A stretch of DNA of 64,000 nt from Akkermansia sp. (GCF_020860705.1 NZ_JAJBTT010000036.1:1-64000); one strand, 5' to 3'; counted from the first letter of the stretch, positions 26,240 through 35,163 are shown. The notes: generated by a model from the sequence alone, not told the origin. Numbers and translations are program-made.

Positions 26240-28240
26240 TTATACTCCGGAATAGGCCAGAAAGCCCCCGTCCACGGGAATGATGGTCCCCGTCACGAAG
26301 GAGGCGGCAGGAGAGACGAGGAAGCGGAGCGCCCCGCAGAGGTCCTCCGGATCACCGAAACGGTGCATGGGCGTCTTCGCAAGCACCTTCCGGCCGCGCG
26401 GCGTGGGGGTTTCCCCATCCTTCTCCATCATCAGGAAGCGGTTCTGATCCGTGATGAAGAAGCCGGGGGCAATCGCGTTCACACGGACGCCCAGCGGCGC
26501 CAGATGCGTGGCGAGCCACTTAGTGAAGTTGTCCACAGCGGCCTTGGCGGCTCCATACGCGCCCACCTTGGTCAGAGGCTGGAAGGCGGCCATGGAGGAA
26601 ATGTTCACGATGCAGCCGCCGGAAGCGGCCAGCAGTTCCCCGAACACCTGGGAGGGCAGGATGGTGCCGATCATATTGAGGCGGTTCACGTATTCAAAGC
26701 CTTCCATGTCCATGCCGAAGAAGCCCTGCTCCGCGGGGGTCTCCGGCGTGCACTGCTCCGCGGGGCTGGTTCCACGCGGGTCGTTGCCGCCCGCGCCGTT
26801 CACCAGAATGTCCAGCCGTCCCCACTCTTCCTTCACGCGGGAACAGGCCTGTTCCAGAGCCGCCTTGTCCAGCACGTCCGCGGCCAGCACCAGCGTCTGC
26901 CCCAGTCCTTCCGCCGCCAGCTGCCGCTGGAGGTCTTCCAGTTTGGAACGGGTGCGGCCCAGCAGCGCCACCCTGGCTCCGGCCTTCAACAGATCCCTGG
27001 CCATGACGGAACAGAGCACGCCCGCGGCTCCGGTCACCACAGCCGTCCTGCCCACCAGCGGGCGGAAGGACTGAAGCCCCATCGCCAGCCCGCGCAGCTC
27101 CGCCAGGCCGATTAAGCGGCCGCCGTAGGAATACCCGGCATAACAATGTTTTTCCAGATCAATGTCCATCAGCTTCCCGTGGTCCGGCCGAACCGGAATG
27201 CGCCACTCCGCCCATCCGGCGGCCTTGCGCCGGGCTTCCTCTTCCAGAAGGCACTGCATGGCATAGGCCATATCCGTATGGCCGCAGAGGTGGGAACCGG
27301 ATTCACGGAAGCTTTCATGGTCCCGGTCAAACACCGTATTGCGGAAATGGGCAAAATACACCCTGTCCGCAAACTCCTCCATCAGCAGGTGCGGAGCGTT
27401 GGAATAAAGACCGCCCAGGGATCCGGTACAGAGCGTGAAGCCGGAATGCGGGGAGGGAACTTCACGCACCATCCGGCGCATGTCCTCCTCATCGCTCAGG
27501 ATGCGGGGCAGCCCGAAGATGGGCCGGGGAGGGTCGTCCGGATGAATGGCCATGCGGATGCCCGTTTCCTCGCACACGGGCATGATTTCATTCAGGAAAT
27601 CGTACAGGTTCCGGCGCAGCTGCGCATCGTCTATGCCCTCATAGCGCTTGAGCATTTCCCTGAACTGCTCCGGCGTCAGGTCATCCACCGTGCCGGGAAG
27701 ACCCAGCAGAATGGAATCCGCCAGCGCCTTGCGGGCTCCCGCATCCATGGACTGGAAAAGTTCACGGGCGCGCTCCGCCGTTTCCGGGGAATAATCGCCC
27801 TCAGCCCCTTCCCGTTCCAGAATGAACAGGTCAAACGCAGCCACCCGGGCGGCATCATATTTCAGGACGCTGCTGCCGTCCTCCATGGGAAAGGCCAGGT
27901 CGGAACGCGTCCAGTCCAGCACGGGCATGAAATTGTAGCACACCACTTTCACTCCGCCGGCGGCCAGGTTGCGCAGGCTCTGCTTGTAAATGTCCAGGTA
28001 ATGCTTCCAGTTCCCGGAACGCGTCTTGATGTCCTCATGCACGGCGATGCTTTCCGCCACCACCCATTTCATGCCGGCTTCTTCAACCATCCGCACGCGT
28101 TCGGCCACGGCTTCCTCCGTCCAGAGGTCCCCGCACTTTACTTCATGCAGGGCCGTTACAATGCCAGAGGCGCCCGCCTGGCGGATGTCCCTCAGGGTAA
28201 CCGGGTCGCTTGGACCGTACCATCTCCAGCTCTCAATCAT
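26240..28240 (-). CDS. Fused mannonate dehydratase - mannonate oxidoreductase (UxuA-UxuB)
   Basis: One 666-residue frame carries two consecutive enzymes. Residues 1 to ~390 are mannonate dehydratase (UxuA): ESWRWYGPSDPVTLRDIRQAGASG, VVCYNFMPVLDWTR, MAIHPDDPPRPIFGLPRI, CTGSLG, and the C-terminal RPDHG and MDID. From ~394 on is a short-chain dehydrogenase of the Bacillus UxuB/YjmF type: VVTGAAGVLCSVMARDLL, VNGAGGNDPRG, NISSMAAFQPLTKVGAYGAAKAA (YxxxK), and VRNAIAPGFF-like VRVNAIAPGFFITDQNR. Together they would reduce fructuronate to mannonate and dehydrate it to KDG. In most bacteria these are separate genes. The junction has no frameshift or long linker, and the neighbours supply every other step. 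Confidence 0.93.
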   Translation of the reverse strand: MIESWRWYGPSDPVTLRDIRQAGASGIVTALHEVKCGDLWTEEAVAERVRMVEEAGMKWVVAESIAVHEDIKTRSGNWKHYLDIYKQSLRNLAAGGVKVVCYNFMPVLDWTRSDLAFPMEDGSSVLKYDAARVAAFDLFILEREGAEGDYSPETAERARELFQSMDAGARKALADSILLGLPGTVDDLTPEQFREMLKRYEGIDDAQLRRNLYDFLNEIMPVCEETGIRMAIHPDDPPRPIFGLPRILSDEEDMRRMVREVPSPHSGFTLCTGSLGGLYSNAPHLLMEEFADRVYFAHFRNTVFDRDHESFRESGSHLCGHTDMAYAMQCLLEEEARRKAAGWAEWRIPVRPDHGKLMDIDLEKHCYAGYSYGGRLIGLAELRGLAMGLQSFRPLVGRTAVVTGAAGVLCSVMARDLLKAGARVALLGRTRSKLEDLQRQLAAEGLGQTLVLAADVLDKAALEQACSRVKEEWGRLDILVNGAGGNDPRGTSPAEQCTPETPAEQGFFGMDMEGFEYVNRLNMIGTILPSQVFGELLAASGGCIVNISSMAAFQPLTKVGAYGAAKAAVDNFTKWLATHLAPLGVRVNAIAPGFFITDQNRFLMMEKDGETPTPRGRKVLAKTPMHRFGDPEDLCGALRFLVSPAASFVTGTIIPVDGGFLAYSGV

Positions 28241-28259
28241 GTCGGTAAAAATTAAAAGG

Positions 28260-29354
28260 TTAACGGTCCACGCGGGCGGTTCCGCCCTTCATGACTTTTT
28301 CCACTTCCGCCAGGGTGGCCGTGGACGTGTCCCCCGGCGTGGTCATGGCCAGCGCGCCGTGGGCGCAGCCGCAATTGACGGCATACTGGGGGCCCTTGCC
28401 GGACATCAGGCCGTAAATCAGGCCGGAGGCAAAGGAATCTCCGCCGCCCACGCGGTCCAGAATCTCCAGGTTCGGGAGGGAGAGGGAATCATAAAACTCT
28501 CCATCGTAATACAGCATGGCCGCCCAGTCGTTCAGGGTGGCCGTACGGGCCACGCGCAGCGTGGTGGCCGCCGCCTTGAAGCCGAACTCCTTCACGGCGC
28601 GGCGGATCATCTGGCGGTAGGAATTCTGGTCAATGTGGGAAAAATCCTCCGTGGCCCCTTCAATGGAAAGCCCCAGGGAGGCCTGGAAATCCTCTTCATT
28701 GCCGATTATCACATCCACAAAAGGCGCAATGGCGCGGTTCACCTCCTGCGCACGGGGCTGGCCGCCGATGCTCTTCCAGAGGGATGGGCGGTAATTCAAA
28801 TCATAGGAAACAATCGTGCCATGCCTGCGGGCGGCCTGCACGGCCTCCAGCACCACTGCGCTGGTCGTTTCCGAAAGGCCTGCATAAATGCCGCCCGTAT
28901 GGAACCAGCGCACGCCATCCCTGCCGAACAGGGCATCCCAGTCCACCTCGCCGGGCTTCATCTGGCAGGCGGCGCTCAGGCCACGGTCGGAGCAGCCCAC
29001 GGCGGCGCGCACGCCATAGCCGCGCTCCGTAAAGTTTAATCCCACACGGCAGTCGCGCCCAATACCGTCAAAGGGTTTCCAGGCCACATAATCCATGTCC
29101 AGGCCGCCCTGGAGCATGCAGTCTTCCAGCAGGCGCCCCACGGGATTGTCACAAATGGCGGTGACGATGGCTCCGCGCATTCTGAAACAACGCCTCAGGC
29201 CGCGGGCCACGTTATATTCCCCGCCGCCCTCGCACACGCGGAAGGAACGGGTGGTATGGATGCGGCCTTCGCCGGGATCCAGTCTCAACATCACTTCGCC
29301 CAGGGAGACAATGTCCCAGCGGCATTCTTGTTCCGATTTAATAATTAACGACAT
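28260..29354 (-). CDS. kdgK: 2-keto-3-deoxygluconate kinase (PfkB family)
   Basis: Phosphorylates KDG to KDPG. 364 residues. PfkB/ribokinase features: the N-terminal GEVMLRLDPGEGRI, a Gly-rich EGGGEYNVARGL substrate strand, and the anion-hole/catalytic base motif RVGGGDSFASGLIYGLM. Somewhat longer than the usual ~310-340 residues. First gene of the uronate operon; a promoter and a dyad lie immediately upstream. Confidence 0.9.
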   Translation of the reverse strand: MSLIIKSEQECRWDIVSLGEVMLRLDPGEGRIHTTRSFRVCEGGGEYNVARGLRRCFRMRGAIVTAICDNPVGRLLEDCMLQGGLDMDYVAWKPFDGIGRDCRVGLNFTERGYGVRAAVGCSDRGLSAACQMKPGEVDWDALFGRDGVRWFHTGGIYAGLSETTSAVVLEAVQAARRHGTIVSYDLNYRPSLWKSIGGQPRAQEVNRAIAPFVDVIIGNEEDFQASLGLSIEGATEDFSHIDQNSYRQMIRRAVKEFGFKAAATTLRVARTATLNDWAAMLYYDGEFYDSLSLPNLEILDRVGGGDSFASGLIYGLMSGKGPQYAVNCGCAHGALAMTTPGDTSTATLAEVEKVMKGGTARVDR

Positions 29355-29365
29355 ATAAAAACCTT

Positions 29366-29413
29366 AAACGGTACGGTTCCGTTTAGTATAAAAGAACTGT
29401 TTTTCTCCACAAG
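29366..29413 (-). promoter_or_regulatory. Promoter and dyad operator of the hexuronate operon
   Basis: On the minus strand a -35-like TTGTGG (29408-29413) and a -10 TATACT (29385-29390) are separated by 17 bases. Immediately downstream, where transcription would start, is an inverted repeat AAACGG-N7-CCGTTT (29366-29384). kdgK begins 12 bases further. The arrangement suggests a repressor site occluding the start, as with LacI or GntR-type uronate regulators; no regulator gene is adjacent. Confidence 0.6.
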
Positions 29414-29614
29414 GGAAAACGGCGAAAAAAGACCAGACATGCGCCAAAATATTGATGTTAAGAATTTTCAACCCTGATTTCAACCAAGAAAAAAACGTAT
29501 TGCAGGAAAAGCCCCAGGAATTCTGCAAACTGAAAAGCAACGCAAGGCACTCTAGTTCCACTTCTTCCATAAATAATTGACGCAGAGGCTTCACGTCCGT
29601 ATACCGAAATCACG

Positions 29615-30802
29615 ATGAGACGAAACAAGGACAGGCAGTCTCAAGAAGAACTGCTGGACAGCAAGCTCAAACCCGGAGAACGGGTTTTATGGAAGTGCCG
29701 TCCCGTTGAACGGAACTGGACCGTGGACGACACCAGAAAACTTCTTCTCGGAACAATTCTACTCAGCCTGTGCCTGGCATTCTTCTTCATGCTTCCGCAC
29801 TTCCTGCATTTGTGCCTGCATACCAGGCCGAATTTTTTTCAGCTCCTTTCCTGTATTGGTCTTATGATTACCGTCTTCACGGTTGTATCACTGCTGACCT
29901 CTTCCCTGCATTCGCTTTTATCTCCGTGGCGAAAACGAAAAAAACGGCGCAATACTCTTTATGCACTGACGGACCAGCGCATCATCACGATCATCCGGGA
30001 ATTCTTCTCTGCTGATCCCATTCCCAAACGGGTACGCCTGCACGTACATCCGCATCAAGACGGCACCGGGGATGTCATTCTTAAATACCGGAAAAGAAGC
30101 CTTGAAATAAAGGATATGGAGGATCCACGGCAAACAGCAGACACCCTGGAAAAGCTGATGAATTTTCATTCCTCCCCTGCGCTTCAGCATGGCCCTCGTC
30201 AGGTGACGAAGAGAATCCCATCGTGCACGGGAAACGCCTCTATTTCCTCTGTTTTTCCTGAAAAGAACCTGAACAGAAAACTCAAGACCGGAGAACAGAT
30301 CCTGTGGAAAAACCGTCCCGTGAAAAGGTTTTGGACTTTCTCCGTCGTCAGGAAAATGCTGTACGGAACCGCCCTGCTCCTTCTTCCCCTCGCACTTGTT
30401 TTTGCAACCTGGCAGACGGCCATTGAGCTGACGGCGGATACCCTGTACACCCCCACCTTTTATTTTTTCATCCTCGGGGTGCTCATTGCAAGCGTCGTCT
30501 GGGCTTATCCCATCAAGGCATTTGCGTCTATCTGGAAGGAACGGAAGCTCCGCCGCAACACCTTTTACGTACTGACGCAACACCGCCTGATCACGGTGAC
30601 GGATCAACACATCCGAACCTGTTCCGTCCACAAAATCAGGGAAGTCCGGCAACGGCTGCGCCGGAACGGTTCCGGAAACATCATCCTGAAATACGGAAAG
30701 AAAAAAATATGCCGGTTCAAGGACATCATCAACGCCCGGGAAGCGGTGGATATCCTCAAGAGGCTCCGGAGCGGGGACATTCCTACGGAACGGGAAAGAT
30801 GA
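29615..30802 (+). CDS. Membrane protein with two tandem TM + bacterial PH-like units
   Basis: A 395-residue protein made of an internal duplication. Each half has LK(P/T)GE-x-(V/I)LW(K)-x-RPV, two membrane helices, a basic patch, RRNT(L/F)Y-LT-x-RIIT and then a GDVILKY/GNIILKY strand with a terminal helix (DTLEKL / DILKRL). This is the layout of bacterial PH (YdbS/YcxB-type) membrane proteins, whose function is unknown. Repeats span about residues 12-185 and 215-390. It is divergent from the uronate operon and convergent with the MATE gene. Confidence 0.75.
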   Translation: MRRNKDRQSQEELLDSKLKPGERVLWKCRPVERNWTVDDTRKLLLGTILLSLCLAFFFMLPHFLHLCLHTRPNFFQLLSCIGLMITVFTVVSLLTSSLHSLLSPWRKRKKRRNTLYALTDQRIITIIREFFSADPIPKRVRLHVHPHQDGTGDVILKYRKRSLEIKDMEDPRQTADTLEKLMNFHSSPALQHGPRQVTKRIPSCTGNASISSVFPEKNLNRKLKTGEQILWKNRPVKRFWTFSVVRKMLYGTALLLLPLALVFATWQTAIELTADTLYTPTFYFFILGVLIASVVWAYPIKAFASIWKERKLRRNTFYVLTQHRLITVTDQHIRTCSVHKIREVRQRLRRNGSGNIILKYGKKKICRFKDIINAREAVDILKRLRSGDIPTERER

Positions 30803-30827
30803 CTCCATTCCCGTTCCGGGGAAAAGA

Positions 30828-32204
30828 TCATTTTCCGTTCTCCCTCATCAGGGCAAATTCCCGCCTGGTGGTGCACTTTACGCGCCACAGCAGCAGCACA
30901 GCCGCCACAGACAAACCGATGATGAATCCTATCCAGATGCCGCGCGCGCCCATGGCCGGCACAATCCAGTTCGTACGGGCCAGAATGTAGCATGCCGGGA
31001 ATCCCACCATCCAGTAGGAAAAGAAGGTGATGATGGTGATGGAGGCCGTATCCCGGAAACCTCTCAGCACCCCGGCAGAGAGCACCTGAAGACAATCCGG
31101 CAGCTGGTAGGCCGCCGCCAGAACCAGCAGGACGGAGGCCGTGCCGACAATGAGTTCCGAGTCATTGTACAAATGCACGATCTGCTCCCGGAACAGGGTG
31201 ATGCCGCCAAACGTGCACAGGCAGATGGTAAGCACCAGCAGATAGGAGGACAGAATGGCGGATTTGGTGCCCGCCAGGTCTTTTCTGCCGTGGTGGTACG
31301 CCACGCGGATGGAGGCCGCCAGCCCTACGGAGAGCGGCAGCATGAAAACCAAGCCGCCTACATTCCCGGCAATCTGGTGGCTGGCCACCTGAGCCTCTCC
31401 CAGGGGCGCCAGAACCAGGGCGGCGGCGCAGAAGAGCATCACCTCGCACAACTGGGAAACGCCTATCGGCACGCCGAGCCGCACCAGGTGGGTGATGACG
31501 GAAGGCGTGGGCCACCGCCAGGAGACGATGTGCCTGCGGTACGGCCTGTGCTTGGGATTGAGATACACCAGCAGGAACATCAGCAGGAATTCAATGTAGA
31601 AAATAACTGCCGTGGCCGCACCGCAGCCCGCTCCCCCCATGCGTGGAAAGCCGTACATGCCGAAGACGAAGATGTAGTTCAGCGGAATGTTCAACAACAG
31701 GCCGGACACCCCTACGTACATGGCGGGCCGGGTCATGTTGGACCCCTCGTTCAAGCTCTTGAGAGCCACGAACCCCAGATTGGCGGGAAGCCCCCACATG
31801 ATGGCGAACATATAGTTGGAAGCCATCTGGCACATGGCGGCGTCATCCGAAATCCAGCCGAACACGTTTCTCAAGACATCGATGACCGGCATGGAAACCA
31901 GGCTGAGCATCAATGCCAGCCACAAGCCGTGGTTGGCCATGTAGCCCACGCGGCTCTCATGGCTTTTCCCCCGCATGTTGGCAATCACGGGGCCGATGAT
32001 CATCAGCACGCCGCAGGCGAACAGGGCCACCGGCAAATACACGGAAGACCCCAGCGCCACGGCAGCCATGTCCGTCACCCCGGCGCTCCCGGCCACAATG
32101 GCGTCCACCGCCCCCATGCCCACAATGGAGAGATTCACCACCAGCACGGGAAGAGCCAGCGGTATCAGTTTTTTCAGTTCCTTCAAACTCCACGTCTCAT
32201 TCAT
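30828..32204 (-). CDS. MATE family efflux transporter
   Basis: Na+ or H+ driven multidrug/toxin exporter of the inner membrane. About 458 residues with twelve predicted helices in two similar halves. Family blocks include PLALPVLVVNLSIVGMGAVDAIVAGSAG at the N-terminus and the matching GVPIGVSQLCEVMLFCAAALVLAPLG at the start of the second half. The ATG at 32204 (MNETWSLKELKKL) is chosen because a purine-rich AAGGAA lies just upstream and the alternative adds 18 unlikely residues. The substrate is unknown. It follows mrp on the same strand after a hairpin. Confidence 0.92.
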   Translation of the reverse strand: MNETWSLKELKKLIPLALPVLVVNLSIVGMGAVDAIVAGSAGVTDMAAVALGSSVYLPVALFACGVLMIIGPVIANMRGKSHESRVGYMANHGLWLALMLSLVSMPVIDVLRNVFGWISDDAAMCQMASNYMFAIMWGLPANLGFVALKSLNEGSNMTRPAMYVGVSGLLLNIPLNYIFVFGMYGFPRMGGAGCGAATAVIFYIEFLLMFLLVYLNPKHRPYRRHIVSWRWPTPSVITHLVRLGVPIGVSQLCEVMLFCAAALVLAPLGEAQVASHQIAGNVGGLVFMLPLSVGLAASIRVAYHHGRKDLAGTKSAILSSYLLVLTICLCTFGGITLFREQIVHLYNDSELIVGTASVLLVLAAAYQLPDCLQVLSAGVLRGFRDTASITIITFFSYWMVGFPACYILARTNWIVPAMGARGIWIGFIIGLSVAAVLLLWRVKCTTRREFALMRENGK

Positions 32205-32260
32205 TTTTCTCGTTCCTTCCATACATTCCTCCATCAGGAAGCCGGAGCATCCCGGCAAAC

Positions 32261-32295
32261 AAGCCGGACTGGAGCGGCTGGCTCCAACCCGGCTT
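32261..32295 (-). terminator. Possible terminator between mrp and the MATE gene
   Basis: A long two-part stem (AAGCCGG/CCGGCTT outside, TGGAGC/GCTCCA inside) lies about 50 bases after the mrp stop, followed on the minus strand by the weak T-run TTGTTTG. A second hairpin (GGACCGGGGC / GCCCCGTCC) lies between it and the mrp stop near 32316-32339. Confidence 0.5.
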
Positions 32296-32344
32296 TACGG
32301 TTAAAGGGATCACCGGACCGGGGCCTCCTGCCCCGTCCGGACAT

Positions 32345-33421
32345 TCAGCGGTCAAGCACCACGCGGGCGCATTGTTCAGCCACCTGGCGGAACGCGGCGG
32401 AAACCGGGTTCTGCTCAGGGTCTTCCAGGGCCACGGGGCGGCCTTCGTCCCCGCCGGAGCGGGTGGCGATGTCCAGCGGAATCTTGCCAAGGAGGGGCAC
32501 GCCCAGCTTGGCCGCTTCACGCTCGCCGCCGCCTTCGCCGAAGATATGGTAAATCTTGCCGTCGGAGGGGCACTGGAAATAGCTCATATTCTCAATAACC
32601 CCCAGAATGGGGGTTTTCACCCGTTCAAAGAGGCCGATTGCCTTGCGGGCGTCAATCAGCGCGACTTCCTGCGGGGTGGTGACCACCACCACGCCGTCCA
32701 GTTCAGCCGTCTGGACAATCGTAAGCTGGATGTCCCCGGTGCCGGGAGGCAGGTCCAGAATCAGGAAATCCACGTCCCCCCATGCTACGTTGCGCAGGAA
32801 CTGCTGGACGTAGCGCGTCGCCAGGGGGCCGCGCACGGCCACCGGATCGGATTCATTGATCAGCAGCCCCATGGAAAGAAGCTTCACGCCATGGGCCGTT
32901 ACCGGCAGGAACTCGTCATTCTCGTTGGCTCCGGGCCGTTCCTTGGTGCCGAACATCAGGGACATGGACGGTCCGTAAATATCCAGGTCCACCAAGCCCA
33001 CGGAATAGCCCAGCTTGCTCAGGGCCACCGCCAGGTTGGCGGAAACAGTGGATTTGCCCACGCCCCCCTTGCCGGAGGCTACGGCTATCACGTGCTTTGC
33101 GCCGGGAACAGAGGACTTCCAGGTGGAGGGATCGTCATTGACTCCCTTCCTGGCTTCCGGCGCCTTGTGCTCAATGTTGACATCACAATGCTTGACGCCG
33201 GGCAAATGTTTCATCACGCCATGAACGCCTTCAAAAATGTACCGGGGGATATCCGCATTCTTGCTCTCAATCACCAAATCAATCGTGACGTTGTTTTCAG
33301 CGTCAATGTCGATCTTCTTCACCAGCCCGAAGGATACAATGTCGCGGCTGAAGCCCGGAAATTTAACCGTGGTCAGCGCGGCCCGTATCAGCTCCGGAGT
33401 CAATTCCTGTTGTGTCGTCAT
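32345..33421 (-). CDS. Mrp/ApbC family Fe-S cluster carrier ATPase
   Basis: P-loop ATPase that binds and hands on Fe-S clusters to apo-proteins. 358 residues. An N-terminal MIP18/DUF59 domain (~1-95) precedes the deviant Walker A motif VASGKGGVGKSTVSANLA. LVDLDIYGPSMSLMFG, DFLILDLPPGTGD and VENMSYFQCPSDGKIYHIFG follow. The usual CxxC metal site is reduced to a single Cys in YFQCPSDG, which is worth noting. It lies downstream of the small PUR-family gene on the same strand. Confidence 0.93.
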   Translation of the reverse strand: MTTQQELTPELIRAALTTVKFPGFSRDIVSFGLVKKIDIDAENNVTIDLVIESKNADIPRYIFEGVHGVMKHLPGVKHCDVNIEHKAPEARKGVNDDPSTWKSSVPGAKHVIAVASGKGGVGKSTVSANLAVALSKLGYSVGLVDLDIYGPSMSLMFGTKERPGANENDEFLPVTAHGVKLLSMGLLINESDPVAVRGPLATRYVQQFLRNVAWGDVDFLILDLPPGTGDIQLTIVQTAELDGVVVVTTPQEVALIDARKAIGLFERVKTPILGVIENMSYFQCPSDGKIYHIFGEGGGEREAAKLGVPLLGKIPLDIATRSGGDEGRPVALEDPEQNPVSAAFRQVAEQCARVVLDR

Positions 33422-33543
33422 GTGTCTGAAATACTAATGGTTACAATAAACATATCGTCTCCGGAACGCCATGGGGGCCGGAATACAAAAAAGAAACGGC
33501 AAAAAACCGGGAAGCGAAAATACTCCCTTTTTTATTTTTGACA

Positions 33544-33584
33544 ACGCCTAATTCAGACAAAACGACTTTTTGTCTGTCAGGCGT
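33544..33584. other. Strong two-part hairpin between the PUR-family gene and mrp
   Basis: Outer arms ACGCCT (33544-33549) and AGGCGT (33579-33584) enclose a perfect 9-bp stem CAGACAAAA (33554-33562) / TTTTGTCTG (33568-33576) with a 5-base loop. There is no T-run right after it on either strand, so it is not a classical terminator. It lies about 120 bases upstream of mrp. Confidence 0.55.
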
Positions 33585-33603
33585 CCAACCGTCCAGACAT
33601 CCG

Positions 33604-33630
33604 AAAAAAGCGGGACAGACACCGCCCCGC
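33604..33630 (-). terminator. Rho-independent terminator after the PUR-family gene
   Basis: On the minus strand a GCGGG...CCCGC stem with an 11-base loop is followed by six T, about 30 bases past the stop of the 70-residue gene. Confidence 0.7.
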
Positions 33631-33661
33631 CACCGTTAAAAGAAGAAAAAACAGAGGGATG

Positions 33662-33874
33662 TTATTCCCCCTGCTGCTTCAGCGTTTCCCGGATATCCTG
33701 GAGAGCCGCAATGAAGTCATCCAGAATTTCCGCAGGCACCATGATCCGGTCCCTGTTGGAACTCACCTTTTCCGTAATACGCACCACTTTGCCGCGCGTA
33801 TTCTGCTTGAGATCAAGAAAGAACGTCTTGCGTTCCGCAATGATTTTTTCTGTACAAATAATATCGTCCTCCAC
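33662..33874 (-). CDS. Small PUR-family (DUF3276-like) nucleic-acid-binding protein
   Basis: A 70-residue protein resembling the bacterial PUR-alpha family: a basic strand pair ERKTFFLDLKQNTRGKVVRITEK, then RIMVPAEILDDFIAALQDIRETL as a strand and helix. Members bind single-stranded DNA or RNA as dimers. Shorter than typical Bacteroidota members (about 100 residues). Its own terminator follows, so it is probably monocistronic. The family call rests on pattern resemblance. Confidence 0.65.
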   Translation of the reverse strand: MEDDIICTEKIIAERKTFFLDLKQNTRGKVVRITEKVSSNRDRIMVPAEILDDFIAALQDIRETLKQQGE

Positions 33875-34116
33875 GGCTGTAAATCTTCCTCCAGTGAAAT
33901 TAGGCTTTCAGAATAGTGCTTTACTGCGGGCGGGTCAATGTTTTATTTGCACCCCTGGCAGATGCGGCGGTCAGGCAGAAGCCGGGAAAATACCGTCATT
34001 TCCTCCATCTGAACTTCCGCATTCCTTCTCCGGAAAGACCGGCTGAAAACAGGAGCGTCAACATTTACGTCTCCAACTTGATTGACTTAAAAAAACGAAT
34101 GGGTTACAGGAGGATC

Positions 34117-35163
34117 ATGGGCCAGCACAAGAAAGAATGCAGCCGCCTTCCCGGCCCGTTCATGAAGATCATCTCGTTCGACCTGTTTTTCCAAGGAAAC
34201 AAATACGGCAGGAGCAAAAGCATTGCCAGTTACCTTCTTTTTACATACCTGTTCTTCGGAAGCATGTTCCTGTTCTTTCCCCGAACCTTGCGTCTCGATG
34301 AAAATTTCCTGTTGATCAGTTCCCTGTCAGTATTGATTTTCATGATCTGCTTCTTCAACTGCTTCCTTGTGTACAAAAAATCACAGGTATTGTTTTTCAT
34401 CCTCTACATCCTTCCACTCATGGGAATAGTTATGTCCATGAGTCTGACGGCGCTTCCTCATCAGTTACGGCCCAGAAATATTTCAGATGCCGGACTGCCG
34501 CGGGAAAGAAAAGTGTGCGAGTCTTCCGCTTCCGGACAGGGAACCCTCCTGCCGCCCATGGGAAGCAACAAAGAAAAGTATGCGTTGCAGAGAGGTGAAA
34601 CGGAAAAACCACTGCCCCCAGTCTCTTCCCTTCCCGTGCCCTACAGCCAGGGAGTCAACATCTTCACTCCCGAACAGGCCGCTGAAACCGTTTTCTCCAT
34701 TAATCCCGAATGGACAGGACTTGTGACCTCATCCCAACCAGAAGTTTATACGGAAGCAGCACAACCTCCCGCATGGTGCCGGGAAACGAGAAGAGGCCTG
34801 AAACCCCATGAACGGCCCCCTTATGTCCACCAGTGGGACATCACCTGCGAGCGGGACGGGAAAACGCGCACTCTGTCCCTGTTTGCCAAAAAAGACCGGA
34901 AAAAATGGTACGTGGACATCCGGGGCAGGATGGTCCCGTGCATCCTGACGAGAGGCACCGTTGAGCAGGGGAGCTCCAACACGATGGTATTTCTTGACGC
35001 CCTGATTAACTGGTTCCACGAATGCGAAGACGGGAGGCCGCTCCTGTTGATCAGCTATCAGGTCCGTTCCTGGTATGCTGATTTGTATTTCAGCATCAAG
35101 GACGGCAAACTGCTATATCACGGTTCCGAATATGTTTCCGAAACGGGGGCGGCATCCATGTAA
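34117..35163 (+). CDS. Hypothetical membrane protein
   Basis: Not recognised. About 348 residues from the ATG at 34117, which has AGGAGG three bases before it; an earlier GTG at 33916 would add an unlikely leader. Three hydrophobic segments follow (YLLFTYLFFGSMFLFF, FLLISSLSVLIFMICFFNCF, VLFFILYILPLMGIVMSM), then a long polar region with a Pro-rich linker. A C-terminal globular part contains YVHQWDITCERDGKTRTLSLF and a WYADLYFSIKDGKLLYHGSE strand. Close spacing of SD and ATG makes the start uncertain. Confidence 0.6.
   Translation: MGQHKKECSRLPGPFMKIISFDLFFQGNKYGRSKSIASYLLFTYLFFGSMFLFFPRTLRLDENFLLISSLSVLIFMICFFNCFLVYKKSQVLFFILYILPLMGIVMSMSLTALPHQLRPRNISDAGLPRERKVCESSASGQGTLLPPMGSNKEKYALQRGETEKPLPPVSSLPVPYSQGVNIFTPEQAAETVFSINPEWTGLVTSSQPEVYTEAAQPPAWCRETRRGLKPHERPPYVHQWDITCERDGKTRTLSLFAKKDRKKWYVDIRGRMVPCILTRGTVEQGSSNTMVFLDALINWFHECEDGRPLLLISYQVRSWYADLYFSIKDGKLLYHGSEYVSETGAASM

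Noticed and set aside
24179..27115. A 978-codon open frame on the plus strand through the uronate genes
   Set aside because: It is exactly antisense to uxaC, eda and part of the fused uxuAB, with low-complexity His/Gln/Gly-rich translation. It stays open because of codon bias of the real genes.
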